In this document: in pieces, positions 47,055 through 55,356 of the stretch
How the letters are laid out: each line of letters starts with the position of its first letter
Position numbering within the stretch: the first letter of the stretch is position 1
DNA from: Metabacillus sediminilitoris
Lineage (GTDB): Bacteria; Bacillota; Bacilli; Bacillales; Bacillaceae
Direction of reading: 5' to 3'
DNA: 64,000 nt
Assembly: GCF_009720625.1 (NCBI RefSeq)
Contig: NZ_CP046266.1
Coordinates: 3,481,501-3,545,500 of the forward strand
Notes under the pieces: generated by a model
Seen by the model: only the letters and a program-made list of their open reading frames with translations
Databases searched by the model: none
What the model was told of the DNA's origin: nothing
Program-made: the position numbers and the translations under genes

Positions 47055-48038
47055 ATGTTAAACATAGGGGAGATTTCAGAAAAGGTACCCGTCGTTTCTT
47101 TAACGACTAAAAGTACAGATGTGAACTTACTTTTTGAAGATAATCCCGACCTTGAAGGAATACTTGTTTCTGAAAATGATAAACCAGTTGGATTAGTCAT
47201 GCGGACACATTTTTACCGAAAAATTTCAACTAAATATGGGTTTGATATTTTTATGGGGAGACCGATAAATCTCGTCATGGATACAAAACCTTTAATTGTT
47301 GATGTTTCAGATCCGATTACTTCAGTTAGTTCACAGGCAATGGCCAGAGTCCAAAAGAATTTATATGATTATGTAGTCGTGACACAACACAGTCAATTGC
47401 ATGGAATCGTTAGTATTAAAAATTTGCTTATTAAGCTCGCAGAATTCCAGGTAAATCAAGCAATGTATACAAATCCTTTATCTGGATTGCCAGGCAATGT
47501 GTTAATTGAGGAAAAAATGCTTAAATTTTTACAAGATGATTCTAAACCATACTCGTTATTATATTTAGATCTTGATCATTTTAAGGAATATAATGATTCT
47601 TACGGTTTCAAAAGAGGAGATTTACTAATAAAAGAAATTTCTAACATTCTTAGTAAATACGTTTTGCTAAATGATCATGAGGATTCTTTTGTTGGCCATA
47701 TCGGCGGTGATGATTTTATCGCGATCTTACCACATTATCATTATGAACTTACTTGCAACTATATTATCCATGAGTACAAAAACAGAATCAAAGAATATTA
47801 TGATGCTTCTGATTGGAATAACCAATTTGTCTATACAAAAGACAGAAGCGGACAATTTGGAAAAATTCCGCTTGTTACACTTTCAATAGCAGTGGTGACA
47901 AATGAATATAATCGATTTCATTCATTAGATGAAATAAGTAAGAAAGCAGCTAAGGTTAAAAAACAATGTAAATTAAAAGATGAAAGTTGTTTTATTGTTT
48001 ATGAAAGTGAAAATAATATCAGTACAAATAAGAGTTAA
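47055..48038 (+). CDS. CBS-GGDEF protein with a GGDDF active-site variant
   Basis: The 327-residue cytosolic protein has a CBS pair in about residues 1-135 (LEGILVSENDKPVGLVMR; DYVVVTQHSQLHGIVSIKNLL), then a GGDEF domain starting NPLSGLPGNVLIEEKM, with LLYLDLDHFKEYNDSYGF and the signature loop GHIGGDDF. Canonical diguanylate cyclases have GGDEF or GGEEF; here the catalytic Glu is Asp. No RxxD inhibitory site lies five residues before it. It could be a weak cyclase or a c-di-GMP or nucleotide sensor. There is no EAL domain. AGGAGTCG precedes the ATG. Confidence 0.85.
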   Translation: MLNIGEISEKVPVVSLTTKSTDVNLLFEDNPDLEGILVSENDKPVGLVMRTHFYRKISTKYGFDIFMGRPINLVMDTKPLIVDVSDPITSVSSQAMARVQKNLYDYVVVTQHSQLHGIVSIKNLLIKLAEFQVNQAMYTNPLSGLPGNVLIEEKMLKFLQDDSKPYSLLYLDLDHFKEYNDSYGFKRGDLLIKEISNILSKYVLLNDHEDSFVGHIGGDDFIAILPHYHYELTCNYIIHEYKNRIKEYYDASDWNNQFVYTKDRSGQFGKIPLVTLSIAVVTNEYNRFHSLDEISKKAAKVKKQCKLKDESCFIVYESENNISTNKS

Positions 48039-48171
48039 CAGCATTTTCGTAAAAATAAACAGAAAAGCGTTAATGAGCAGCTTCATTTCCTTATTGCTTG
48101 AAAATAACCTACATATGAAAAGTAACCGTTGCTCGAATAACATTCATTTAACACTTTATGGACGTTCACCT

Positions 48172-48226
48172 ATTACTCTCCTCTCGCATATCGTAACCGT
48201 GAAGGTTTAAGTGAGAGGAGAGTAAT
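48172..48226 (+). promoter_or_regulatory. Perfect 14-bp hairpin burying the ribosome binding site of the 48230 gene
   Basis: ATTACTCTCCTCTC (48172-48185) pairs with GAGAGGAGAGTAAT (48213-48226). The right arm contains the Shine-Dalgarno, three bases from ATG at 48230. The loop contains an inner AACC/GGTT. There is no T tract, so it looks translational rather than a terminator. Confidence 0.7.
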
Positions 48227-48229
48227 TGC

Positions 48230-48634
48230 ATGGATCCTTATTATCCATATTATCGTCAATTTCAAGTCCCTGGTTTCCCTCCATTTGGTGGTCAAGGAGG
48301 AATGCCGCCATTCGGCCCTCCTGGTTCTGGGCAAGGAGGCGGCTTTGGTGGAGGTCCTGGTCAAGCTGGTCCTCCATTTGGTCCACCCCCAAGCACAATT
48401 CCTCCTGAACAAAGTCAAGGACAATTTGGAGTTTTTGCTGTAGATCCAGGCGGAATTAGAGGTTGTCTCTACCGTTTTACATTCATTCGTTTAAATAATG
48501 GCCGGTCCTTTTGGTATTATCCAACATTTGTTGGAAGAAATTCAGTAGCAGGTTGGCGTTGGAGAAGAAACCAATTCCGTTGGGAGTATTTTGGTATTGA
48601 CCTAGATCGAATTCGTTCTTTCAGCTGTAGATAA
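48230..48634 (+). CDS. Pro/Gly-rich protein with conserved aromatic C-terminal domain, unknown function
   Basis: The 134-residue protein has two parts. Residues 1-65 are almost only Pro, Gly, Phe, Gln and Ser (FPPFGGQGGMPPFGPPGSGQ). Residues 66-134 form a compact domain rich in Arg, Trp, Tyr and Phe (RFTFIRLNNGRSFWYYPTFV; WRWRRNQF; GIDLDRIRSF) bounded by two Cys (GCLY and FSCR). I recall similar C-terminal domains in other Bacillus proteins but know no function; a spore-coat or surface role is a guess. No signal peptide. Its ribosome site GAGAGGAG is held in a hairpin. Confidence 0.7.
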   Translation: MDPYYPYYRQFQVPGFPPFGGQGGMPPFGPPGSGQGGGFGGGPGQAGPPFGPPPSTIPPEQSQGQFGVFAVDPGGIRGCLYRFTFIRLNNGRSFWYYPTFVGRNSVAGWRWRRNQFRWEYFGIDLDRIRSFSCR

Positions 48635-48654
48635 TAGAAATGCAGAGTTTTAAA

Positions 48655-48683
48655 GGGGCCGACTTTTAGAATATGTCAGCCCC
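48655..48683 (+). terminator. Intrinsic terminator of the Pro/Gly-rich protein gene
   Basis: GGGGCCGAC (48655-48663) pairs with GTCAGCCCC (48675-48683) with one mismatch, followed by CCTTTTC. Confidence 0.78.
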
Positions 48684-48710
48684 CCTTTTCAATATATAAA
48701 TTTAAACAAA

Positions 48711-48778
48711 AAGAAGTTCACGTAAAAGTACATACAAAACAGTCCCTGCTTTGTTAGATGCTTTTATGTCAACTTCTT
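48711..48778 (-). terminator. Long stem-loop after the 58-residue protein gene
   Basis: AAGAAGTTCACGTAAAAG (48711-48728) pairs with CTTTTATGTCAACTTCTT (48761-48778), 16 of 18 positions, with a 32-base loop. The minus strand continues TTTGTTTAAATTT. It is possibly a terminator; the large loop is unusual. Confidence 0.5.
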
Positions 48779-48818
48779 ATTTTTCAAATATTGTTCATTT
48801 ACCAATTGGTACAATCGA

Positions 48819-48995
48819 CTAATTAGAGTGCTGTACAAGGAATTGGTGTCTTCTTTTAGCTTGTGAAAAAATGGCTTGAATTTCTTTTTTATAAAAATTC
48901 ATGTGGGCTCGTGTCATGGCCATAAACATTTCCGTTTCTAATTTAGCTACGATTTCTAACTCTGATTCCGTTAGTAATGATTTTTCATTTTGCAC
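48819..48995 (-). CDS. Small helical protein, unknown function
   Basis: The 58-residue protein is not recognised. It is charged and predicted all-helical (ESELEIVAKLETEMFMAMTR, then FYKKEIQAIFSQAKRR). No membrane segment or signal. The GTG start eight bases after AAAGGAG was preferred over a GTG three codons earlier that overlaps the ribosome site. It is divergent from patA and is followed by the stem-loop at 48711-48778. Confidence 0.6.
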   Translation of the reverse strand: MQNEKSLLTESELEIVAKLETEMFMAMTRAHMNFYKKEIQAIFSQAKRRHQFLVQHSN

Positions 48996-49227
48996 CTTTT
49001 CCACTCCTTTACCTATTCATCAACTAGAATGATTCGTATACACTTGTTCGTTTATGTCGGTAGTTTTTGAATTTTTATCACTTTACCCCATTCTCACTGA
49101 TAGTAAACATATCTTGCAATTAAGTCTGTAAAAAAATGATGACAACTACTGGTAAGATGGTAAAATAACATCTATAATCGATTTTCGTGTCAGAGATCTA
49201 GTTTTTACATACGGTAGGAGGAAGTTA

Positions 49228-50376
49228 ATGGAACACTTAGTAAATTCAAAAGTAAAACAAATTGAACTTTCAGGCATTAGAAAGTTTTTTAATATGGTAG
49301 CTGATATTGAGGATGTTATATCCCTTACAATTGGACAACCTGACTTTGAAACACCTGAGCATGTAAAAAATGCTGGAATTGATGCTATACTTGCAAATTA
49401 CACAACCTATACACATAATGCCGGGTTTTATGAGCTTAGGGAAGCAGCTTGTCATTTCGTAGAAAAGAAATACGGACTTACCTATTCTCCTAAAAATGAG
49501 GTCATCGTTACAGTTGGTGCAAGTCAGGCAATTGATTGTACGTTTAGGACCTTATTAGAAGAAGGCTGTGAAGTCATTATCCCAAGCCCGGTCTATCCTG
49601 GATATGAACCGCTTATTAAACTGGCAGGCGGAGATCCAATCTATGTGGATACAACAAACAATCAATTTAAGCTAACCGCAGATTTGATTGCCCCTTATAT
49701 AAACGAGAATACGAGATGTATCGTTTTACCTTACCCTTCTAATCCTACAGGAGTTACATTATCTGAGGATGAATTAAAAGACATAGCAGAGTTAGTTAGA
49801 AATAAAAATATATTTGTACTTTCAGATGAAATTTACAGTGAATTAAATTATGGAAAACAACATCATTCCATTGCACGTTTTTTACGTGAACAAACAATTG
49901 TGATAAATGGGCTTTCTAAATCACATAGTATGACCGGTTGGAGAATTGGGTTGTTATTTGCTCCAGAATCAGTTACTAAGCATATATTAAAAGTTCATCA
50001 ATACAATGTGTCATGTGCAACATCTATTGCCCAAAAAGCAGCATATGAAGCTCTTACATCAGGTATTGATGATGCTGACCAGATGAAAAAAGCGTATGAA
50101 GAACGGTTAGAATATGTTTATCATCGACTGGTGAAGATGGGATTTGAAGTTGTTAAACCTGATGGCGCTTTTTATTTGTTTCCTTCTATAAAAAAATTTA
50201 ATCAATCATCATTCGATTTTGCTTTATCACTCGTTCGTCATGCTGGAGTTGCATTAGTCCCTGGGAGTGCGTTTTCCGAATTCGGAGAAGGTTATGTTCG
50301 ACTTTCTTATGCCTATTCAATGGAACAATTAGTCGAAGCTATGGACAGGATCGAAAAATATTTAGAAAGCTTATAA
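49228..50376 (+). CDS. patA: Class I aminotransferase PatA (N-acetyl-LL-diaminopimelate aminotransferase)
   Basis: The 382-residue PLP enzyme acts in the acetylase branch of lysine/diaminopimelate synthesis. Fold-type I marks are VTVGASQAIDCTFRTLL, PSPVYPGYEP, LPYPSNPTGVTLSEDEL, LSDEIYSELNY and the PLP-binding lysine in INGLSKSHSMTGWRIG. The C-terminal VPGSAFSEFGEGYVRLSYA binds the substrate carboxylate. The gene is adjacent to kinA and near cheV, as in B. subtilis. AGGAGG precedes the ATG, and a GC-rich terminator follows. Confidence 0.92.
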   Translation: MEHLVNSKVKQIELSGIRKFFNMVADIEDVISLTIGQPDFETPEHVKNAGIDAILANYTTYTHNAGFYELREAACHFVEKKYGLTYSPKNEVIVTVGASQAIDCTFRTLLEEGCEVIIPSPVYPGYEPLIKLAGGDPIYVDTTNNQFKLTADLIAPYINENTRCIVLPYPSNPTGVTLSEDELKDIAELVRNKNIFVLSDEIYSELNYGKQHHSIARFLREQTIVINGLSKSHSMTGWRIGLLFAPESVTKHILKVHQYNVSCATSIAQKAAYEALTSGIDDADQMKKAYEERLEYVYHRLVKMGFEVVKPDGAFYLFPSIKKFNQSSFDFALSLVRHAGVALVPGSAFSEFGEGYVRLSYAYSMEQLVEAMDRIEKYLESL

Positions 50377-50382
50377 AACGAG

Positions 50383-50407
50383 ACCCCCATCAGCGGGGGT
50401 TTTTTTG
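50383..50407 (+). terminator. Intrinsic terminator of patA
   Basis: ACCCCC (50383-50388) and GGGGGT (50395-50400) form a tight stem followed by seven T. Confidence 0.92.
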
Positions 50408-50516
50408 CCCACTGATGTTAGCCAGACTTGTCTTAGTGGTACTTGAAATTTAATCTACTTTTAAATCTTTATTAAATTCTACTGCTTGTTTAATCTTGTG
50501 ATAAACCTTTTCATGA

Positions 50517-52322
50517 TTATTCACAAGGAAGGACAACTGTAAATGTACTACCTTCTCCAATCTTACTATCTACTGAAATGTTTCCATTGTGATCTTCAAT
50601 GATTTTATAGGTAATCATTAACCCTAATCCATTCCCTTTTTCTTTCGTCGTTAAGAAAGGCTCGCCAATCCGTTTTAATAATTCTGTAGGTATACCTTCT
50701 CCTTCATCCTTAACCTTTATGGTTACGGCATTGTCTTCCCTTTTCGTATATACCTGTACTTTCCCCCCCTTAGGCATTGCATCAATCGCATTTTTCAATA
50801 AGTTAATAAATACTTGCTTAAGCTGGTTGGAATCACAATTAATCATAATATGATTATTTTTATGTATTTGCTCAATTGAAACACTATTCAAATTAGCCTG
50901 TGTTTCTAATAACAATGCAACATCCTGTAACAATGTTACTAAATTTGCCTTCTTAAAAATAGTTTCTTGAGGTTTTGCTAACATAAGAAGCTCACTTAGA
51001 ATCATTTCAATTCGATTTAATTCTGAAAAGATAATATGAAAATATTGTTGATGATCCTTAAAATCCTTATGCATAATTTGTAAGAAGCCTTTTATTGCCG
51101 TTAAAGGATTTCGAATTTCATGGGCAATCCCTGCAGCAAGTTGTCCAGCAATTGATAGTTTTTCAGAACGGAGCATTAATTCTTCCGTTTTTTTACGGTC
51201 TGAAATATCACGTAAAATGATTTGTACTGCTTTCTCGCCAAAATAAGTAGATGGAATGCAGACCATTTCTGTATAGATTGTCTTATTCTTGGAAATTTCC
51301 CATGATTGATTCGTTACTTGTACCTCAGCATTACCAGTTAATATGCTTTTTAATATTTTTTTCATATGTTCGTGATCATCAGGGTGTAAATGGTCAAAAA
51401 TGTTTTTCCCAAGCATTTCTGGATATGCTCCAGCTTCGAAGAGCCTTACCCCAGATTCATTCATAAATACCCATTTGTCCTCATGGATAACAGCTATTGT
51501 ATCAATTGAATTATCAATTAATCGCTGATATCTTTCCCTGCTTCTTTGAAGAATTTTTTGAAAATTTCTCCTTGAAGATATATCTGTTAACACAATTAAC
51601 TCTGACTTTTGACCTTTAAAATTCGTAAGATTAGATGTTAATTCAACATTTATCTCCGTTCCATCAAGTCTTCTCCATATTTGTTCAATAAGACCTACCT
51701 TTTCACCTTTATGCAACCTTTGGATTCTATTTTTCACAATGTCATGGAAAGCTTCATCGGTAAAATCCAAGGAAGATTTACCAATTAATTGATCTCTCGA
51801 GGATGCTCCAAGCAACTGCTGAAAAGCATTATTCACATAGCGTATCTTTCCGAAAGTAGAGATAAATATAGGGCTTGGTAAATCATTTAAGAAAATATCA
51901 CCATCAATCATACCTATTGTAAAATCCTTTGATGCTTTATCACTATCATTTGGTCGATCAATGATGACCGAGTCAGTATGTTGTGCTGTCATTTTAAGGA
52001 TAATTTCTTGTCGATCGATACTTATTGAACTATGGACATAATCAATTGTTGTTTCAAACCATATATACCTTCCTTTTTCGTTTAGAAACCGAAAAGTACA
52101 TGGATGGAGATGGTGCTCATTAAAGAAATAACTTTCCATTAAAAATATATCTTCATTATGTATAAAGTCCCTTATATTTTTACCAATTAATTCATTATTC
52201 GGGTATCCTAATAGCTCTTCTATATTTGATGACACATATTGGATACGCCCATTTGCAGATATAACAGCATATACATCTACATCCTGCAGGACAGAATTAA
52301 CAATTGAAGTATTCTTATCCAT
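50517..52322 (-). CDS. kinA: Sporulation sensor histidine kinase KinA
   Basis: The 601-residue soluble kinase has three PAS domains (about 15-120, 140-255 and 265-380) and a kinase core. The phospho-acceptor is about H401 in AAGIAHEIRNPLTAIKGFL; the N box is FINLLKNAIDAMPKGG, G1 DEGEGIP and G2 GNGLGLMITYKI. KinA feeds phosphate to Spo0F in the sporulation phosphorelay. No membrane segments. The ATG giving MDKNTSIVN follows AAGGAAG. A sigma-H promoter stands upstream. Length and the patA neighbour match B. subtilis KinA. Confidence 0.9.
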   Translation of the reverse strand: MDKNTSIVNSVLQDVDVYAVISANGRIQYVSSNIEELLGYPNNELIGKNIRDFIHNEDIFLMESYFFNEHHLHPCTFRFLNEKGRYIWFETTIDYVHSSISIDRQEIILKMTAQHTDSVIIDRPNDSDKASKDFTIGMIDGDIFLNDLPSPIFISTFGKIRYVNNAFQQLLGASSRDQLIGKSSLDFTDEAFHDIVKNRIQRLHKGEKVGLIEQIWRRLDGTEINVELTSNLTNFKGQKSELIVLTDISSRRNFQKILQRSRERYQRLIDNSIDTIAVIHEDKWVFMNESGVRLFEAGAYPEMLGKNIFDHLHPDDHEHMKKILKSILTGNAEVQVTNQSWEISKNKTIYTEMVCIPSTYFGEKAVQIILRDISDRKKTEELMLRSEKLSIAGQLAAGIAHEIRNPLTAIKGFLQIMHKDFKDHQQYFHIIFSELNRIEMILSELLMLAKPQETIFKKANLVTLLQDVALLLETQANLNSVSIEQIHKNNHIMINCDSNQLKQVFINLLKNAIDAMPKGGKVQVYTKREDNAVTIKVKDEGEGIPTELLKRIGEPFLTTKEKGNGLGLMITYKIIEDHNGNISVDSKIGEGSTFTVVLPCE

Positions 52323-52435
52323 AGCTTTTCTTCCTTTCCTTACCTTTTCACTCGCCATCTAAAAATAGTAAAAAAGTATGATATAAAGAACACATGAAAG
52401 GTGATAAAGTATTACTCTTTATTATTCTATATAAT

Positions 52436-52462
52436 ATTCAATTTATTTCCTAAAAATCCTTT
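52436..52462 (-). promoter_or_regulatory. Consensus sigma-H promoter of kinA
   Basis: On the minus strand AAAGGATTT (52462-52454) and ATTGAAT (52442-52436) match RNAGGAWWW and RNNGAAT at every position, with the preferred 11-base spacer. The kinA start lies 113 bases downstream. Confidence 0.8.
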
Positions 52463-52660
52463 TTAGATCACTTAGATAACGAAAAAATATACGATTTTGG
52501 CTTTCATATTAAGTGTACGTCGTTATCGAATTTTGTCAATATAAGAGGAATAAAGTGCGTAAAATTTAGCTGCAGAAATTTATGGGATAATCTTCTACAT
52601 GGGGACTAAGGGGTTGCTTGCAATCTGCAACCAATTCTTGCAGGTTACATTCAACAAAGT

Positions 52661-52685
52661 AAAAAGAGGCATATTGCCTCTTTTT
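52661..52685 (-). terminator. Intrinsic terminator of the 58-residue Lys-rich protein gene
   Basis: AAAAAGAGGCA (52661-52671) pairs perfectly with TGCCTCTTTTT (52675-52685) around a TAT loop. The stem touches the stop codon. Confidence 0.88.
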
Positions 52686-52861
52686 CAGCCTTTGAACTTA
52701 CCATTATTTTTAGGTGCTTTTTCTTTCTTTGCTTTATCTTTATGAACTTTATTAGCATTTGCACTTCCAAACTCATGACTAAACTCTGAGTCAATTACAC
52801 TTGAATCAAAGCCTTTTTTATTCTTTTGCTGTGGATCATTTTTCTTTGTGCGTTTCGCCAT
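52685..52861 (-). CDS. Small Lys-rich protein with a gamma-SASP-like motif
   Basis: The 58-residue, very basic protein begins MAKRTKKNDPQQKNKKGF and has a centre DSEFSHEFGSANANKVHK recalling the EFxxEFxSxxNAxxV repeat of gamma-type small acid-soluble spore proteins; the tail is KAKKEKAPKNNGKFKG. The likeness is weak and the protein is not firmly identified. The chosen ATG has GGAG eight bases before it. It is its own transcription unit between pbpH and kinA. Confidence 0.6.
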   Translation of the reverse strand: MAKRTKKNDPQQKNKKGFDSSVIDSEFSHEFGSANANKVHKDKAKKEKAPKNNGKFKG

Positions 52862-52989
52862 TTCTTTCACTCCTCTAAATTACTTACATGATTATTTTGT
52901 GAAAAGAAAAGGGAATTATGTGTGGGATAATTTAAGAAAGAGGCCGCCATAGTTAGATGGAAGAGAATGAAACAAAAAAGAAGAGGAAA

Positions 52990-55071
52990 TTACTCCTCTT
53001 CTTTCATATCTATTTCAGTCGTAGTAACATATTTCTTTTGCAGGTCTATATATGCCTTTACAATTCGATTAGCAATATGTTTATTAACCGCATCACCATC
53101 ATTACTAGCCCAAGGGACAACAACACTAAAAGCAACCTCAGGATTTTCAGATGGGTAATAGCCCACGAAATTTAAGTTATTCGTATCTCTTCCCCAGTAT
53201 TCTCTTTTAGGACCATAATAATGGGTTTGTGACGTACCCGTTTTACCAGCAACATCATAATTAATATATCTTGATGCTGTACCAGAAGTAACAACCTGCC
53301 TAAACCCTTGTTGAACTCGTTCAATTTCCTCTTGTGTATTATTAATTTTATTTAATACATTTGGTTCCTTGTCTACAACAATAGGACCCAGTTCAGCTTC
53401 CTCTACTGGCTGATGGATGCTTGTTACGATACGTGGTTGTACGCGTGAACCGCCATTTGCAATAACTGATGTATATTGTGCAAGTTGTAGTGGAGTGTAT
53501 GTGTCAAATTGTCCAATTGCAATATCTAAAATCTTACCTGCAGTGTCTTGTTCACCAATCATACCTGCTGACTCTGATGGTAAATCAATTCCAGTTGGCA
53601 CTCCTAAACCAAATTGAGCAAAATAATTTCTGAGCTTTTGATAATCTGCATTAGATATATCAAGAGGTCCATTTTTCACATACGTAACATCTGCGATTCT
53701 CATTGCAACATGGAACATATATACGTTTGATGAAAGTTTTAAGGCACTTAAATCATTCATTGTACCTAAATTTTTATAGGAACTCTTTGAAGGTGTACCT
53801 TTAAAATAAAGTGTTGTATCATAGTAAGATTGCCCAATTGGCATTCCATCCTGATACCCAGCAAGAACAGTCGCACCCTTAACAACCGAACCTGCTTCAT
53901 ACTGTGTAGCAAATGCTCCATAATCAAAGTCAAGCATTTCTCCTCTTCGATTTTCAGGATCAAGCATTTTACCAACCATCGCTAAAACATCACCTTGATA
54001 AGGATCCATCATAACAACAAATGCGCGATCCATTAAAAAGTGGCTGCCGCTAGCTTTACGCAATTCATCTTCGACAATTTCTTCCACTTTCATTTGTAGT
54101 TCCATATCAAATGATAGCTTTAGGTCATAACCTCTTTGCCCTTCATCAATAACCTTCTCTGACACAATGTTACCACTTTTATCTGAAATATATTCAACTT
54201 TGGCTTTGCGAGGGTTTAAATAATCCTCATATTGTTGTTCTAAGTAACTTTTCCCAACACGCTCGTTTCGAGCATAGCCTCTTGCAGAAAAATAATCTTC
54301 TCGATCTTGTGGAATCCCTTGCTCAGGTGTTGTAATTCCACCAAAAATCGTTTTTAAAGTCGTATCATATGGATACTTGCGTCCCCAATCGGTAATGACA
54401 TCTACACCTGGAAGCATCTCTAAATGCTCAGCAACGGCCGAAACTTCATTTTCCGATAGGTCTGTTGATTTCACGACCTGTGGCTCATATTGATACCCTG
54501 AAGAAAATCGTTTAAAAATATATGCAAGCTCTAATTCTTGCGGATCTTTCTTCATGGCAGCTATTTCATCCTCTGGTACACGCTCTACTTGTAGTTTATA
54601 CGTTTCAGATGGCTTTAAAGTTAATTCCTTTTCTTTAAGCAGGACCTTAGCTTCATCCGGATTTGAAGCTAACCAATAGTCCTTTAAATCCCGGTCTTTT
54701 AATTCTTCTTTTAAAAATTCTGTCTTATAACTAATAAATTCCGATAATTTTTTTGCAGTATCGATTTTGTCAGCCGTTTTTGTTGTTTTATCAACAGTGT
54801 ATGTAATCGCTGGTACACTTTCATTGTCAACAACAACACGGTTGTATCGATCATACATTTTTCCTCGTGGAGCCGGGAGAGTTGCATAGTCTGATTCTGT
54901 TCGCGAAACTTCTTTTGAAAACTCTTCTCCTTGTACAATTTGTACGACACCCAATCGAACAATTAAGGCAACGAATAGTAGAAAAACAACAAAGAAGAAT
55001 ACATTTATTCGTACATACCTTGATTTCCTTAGTTTGCGCTGTTCTGAAGCATTTGCGCCTTGTTCTGTCAC
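52990..55071 (-). CDS. pbpH: Class B penicillin-binding protein (PbpH/PBP2-type transpeptidase)
   Basis: The 693-residue protein has a cytoplasmic N-terminus, one membrane anchor (about 25-47), a dimerisation domain (GKMYDRYNRVVVDN, RGYARNERVGKSYLEQQYED) and a transpeptidase domain. The active site is seen as AGSVVKGATVL (SxxK), KLSSNVYMF (SxN) and VAGKTGTSQT (KTG). It cross-links lateral wall peptidoglycan; B. subtilis PbpH and PbpA are redundant for rod shape. The start is GTG (MTEQGANAS) eight bases after GGGGAGG. It neighbours kinA and ykwC as in B. subtilis. Confidence 0.92.
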   Translation of the reverse strand: MTEQGANASEQRKLRKSRYVRINVFFFVVFLLFVALIVRLGVVQIVQGEEFSKEVSRTESDYATLPAPRGKMYDRYNRVVVDNESVPAITYTVDKTTKTADKIDTAKKLSEFISYKTEFLKEELKDRDLKDYWLASNPDEAKVLLKEKELTLKPSETYKLQVERVPEDEIAAMKKDPQELELAYIFKRFSSGYQYEPQVVKSTDLSENEVSAVAEHLEMLPGVDVITDWGRKYPYDTTLKTIFGGITTPEQGIPQDREDYFSARGYARNERVGKSYLEQQYEDYLNPRKAKVEYISDKSGNIVSEKVIDEGQRGYDLKLSFDMELQMKVEEIVEDELRKASGSHFLMDRAFVVMMDPYQGDVLAMVGKMLDPENRRGEMLDFDYGAFATQYEAGSVVKGATVLAGYQDGMPIGQSYYDTTLYFKGTPSKSSYKNLGTMNDLSALKLSSNVYMFHVAMRIADVTYVKNGPLDISNADYQKLRNYFAQFGLGVPTGIDLPSESAGMIGEQDTAGKILDIAIGQFDTYTPLQLAQYTSVIANGGSRVQPRIVTSIHQPVEEAELGPIVVDKEPNVLNKINNTQEEIERVQQGFRQVVTSGTASRYINYDVAGKTGTSQTHYYGPKREYWGRDTNNLNFVGYYPSENPEVAFSVVVPWASNDGDAVNKHIANRIVKAYIDLQKKYVTTTEIDMKEEE

Positions 55072-55279
55072 CGTCAATTCCTCCCCTATTTAGTTGGATT
55101 ATTTATGATAAATTTTGTAGTTATGATCTTTTAGTCCACCCTTTATTTTACCACTAACATGTATAAAGAAATAGTATTGGTTTATGAAAATAATGTGAAA
55201 TTATGATGGCAGATATTCCTTGAGTAGTGCTTAACGTAATTTCAGAAAAAGAATAAAGGAATGATCATGAAGCAGAGAA

Positions 55280-55310
55280 AAACGAAGGCAAAAATTAATG
55301 GCCTTCGTTT
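55280..55310 (-). terminator. Intrinsic terminator of the SDR-ykwC unit
   Basis: AAACGAAGGC (55280-55289) pairs perfectly with GCCTTCGTTT (55301-55310); the minus strand continues TTCTC. Confidence 0.8.
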
Positions 55311-55356
55311 CTATTTTGAATGTAATATGGTACACATACTAATTTGGACGGTTGCA

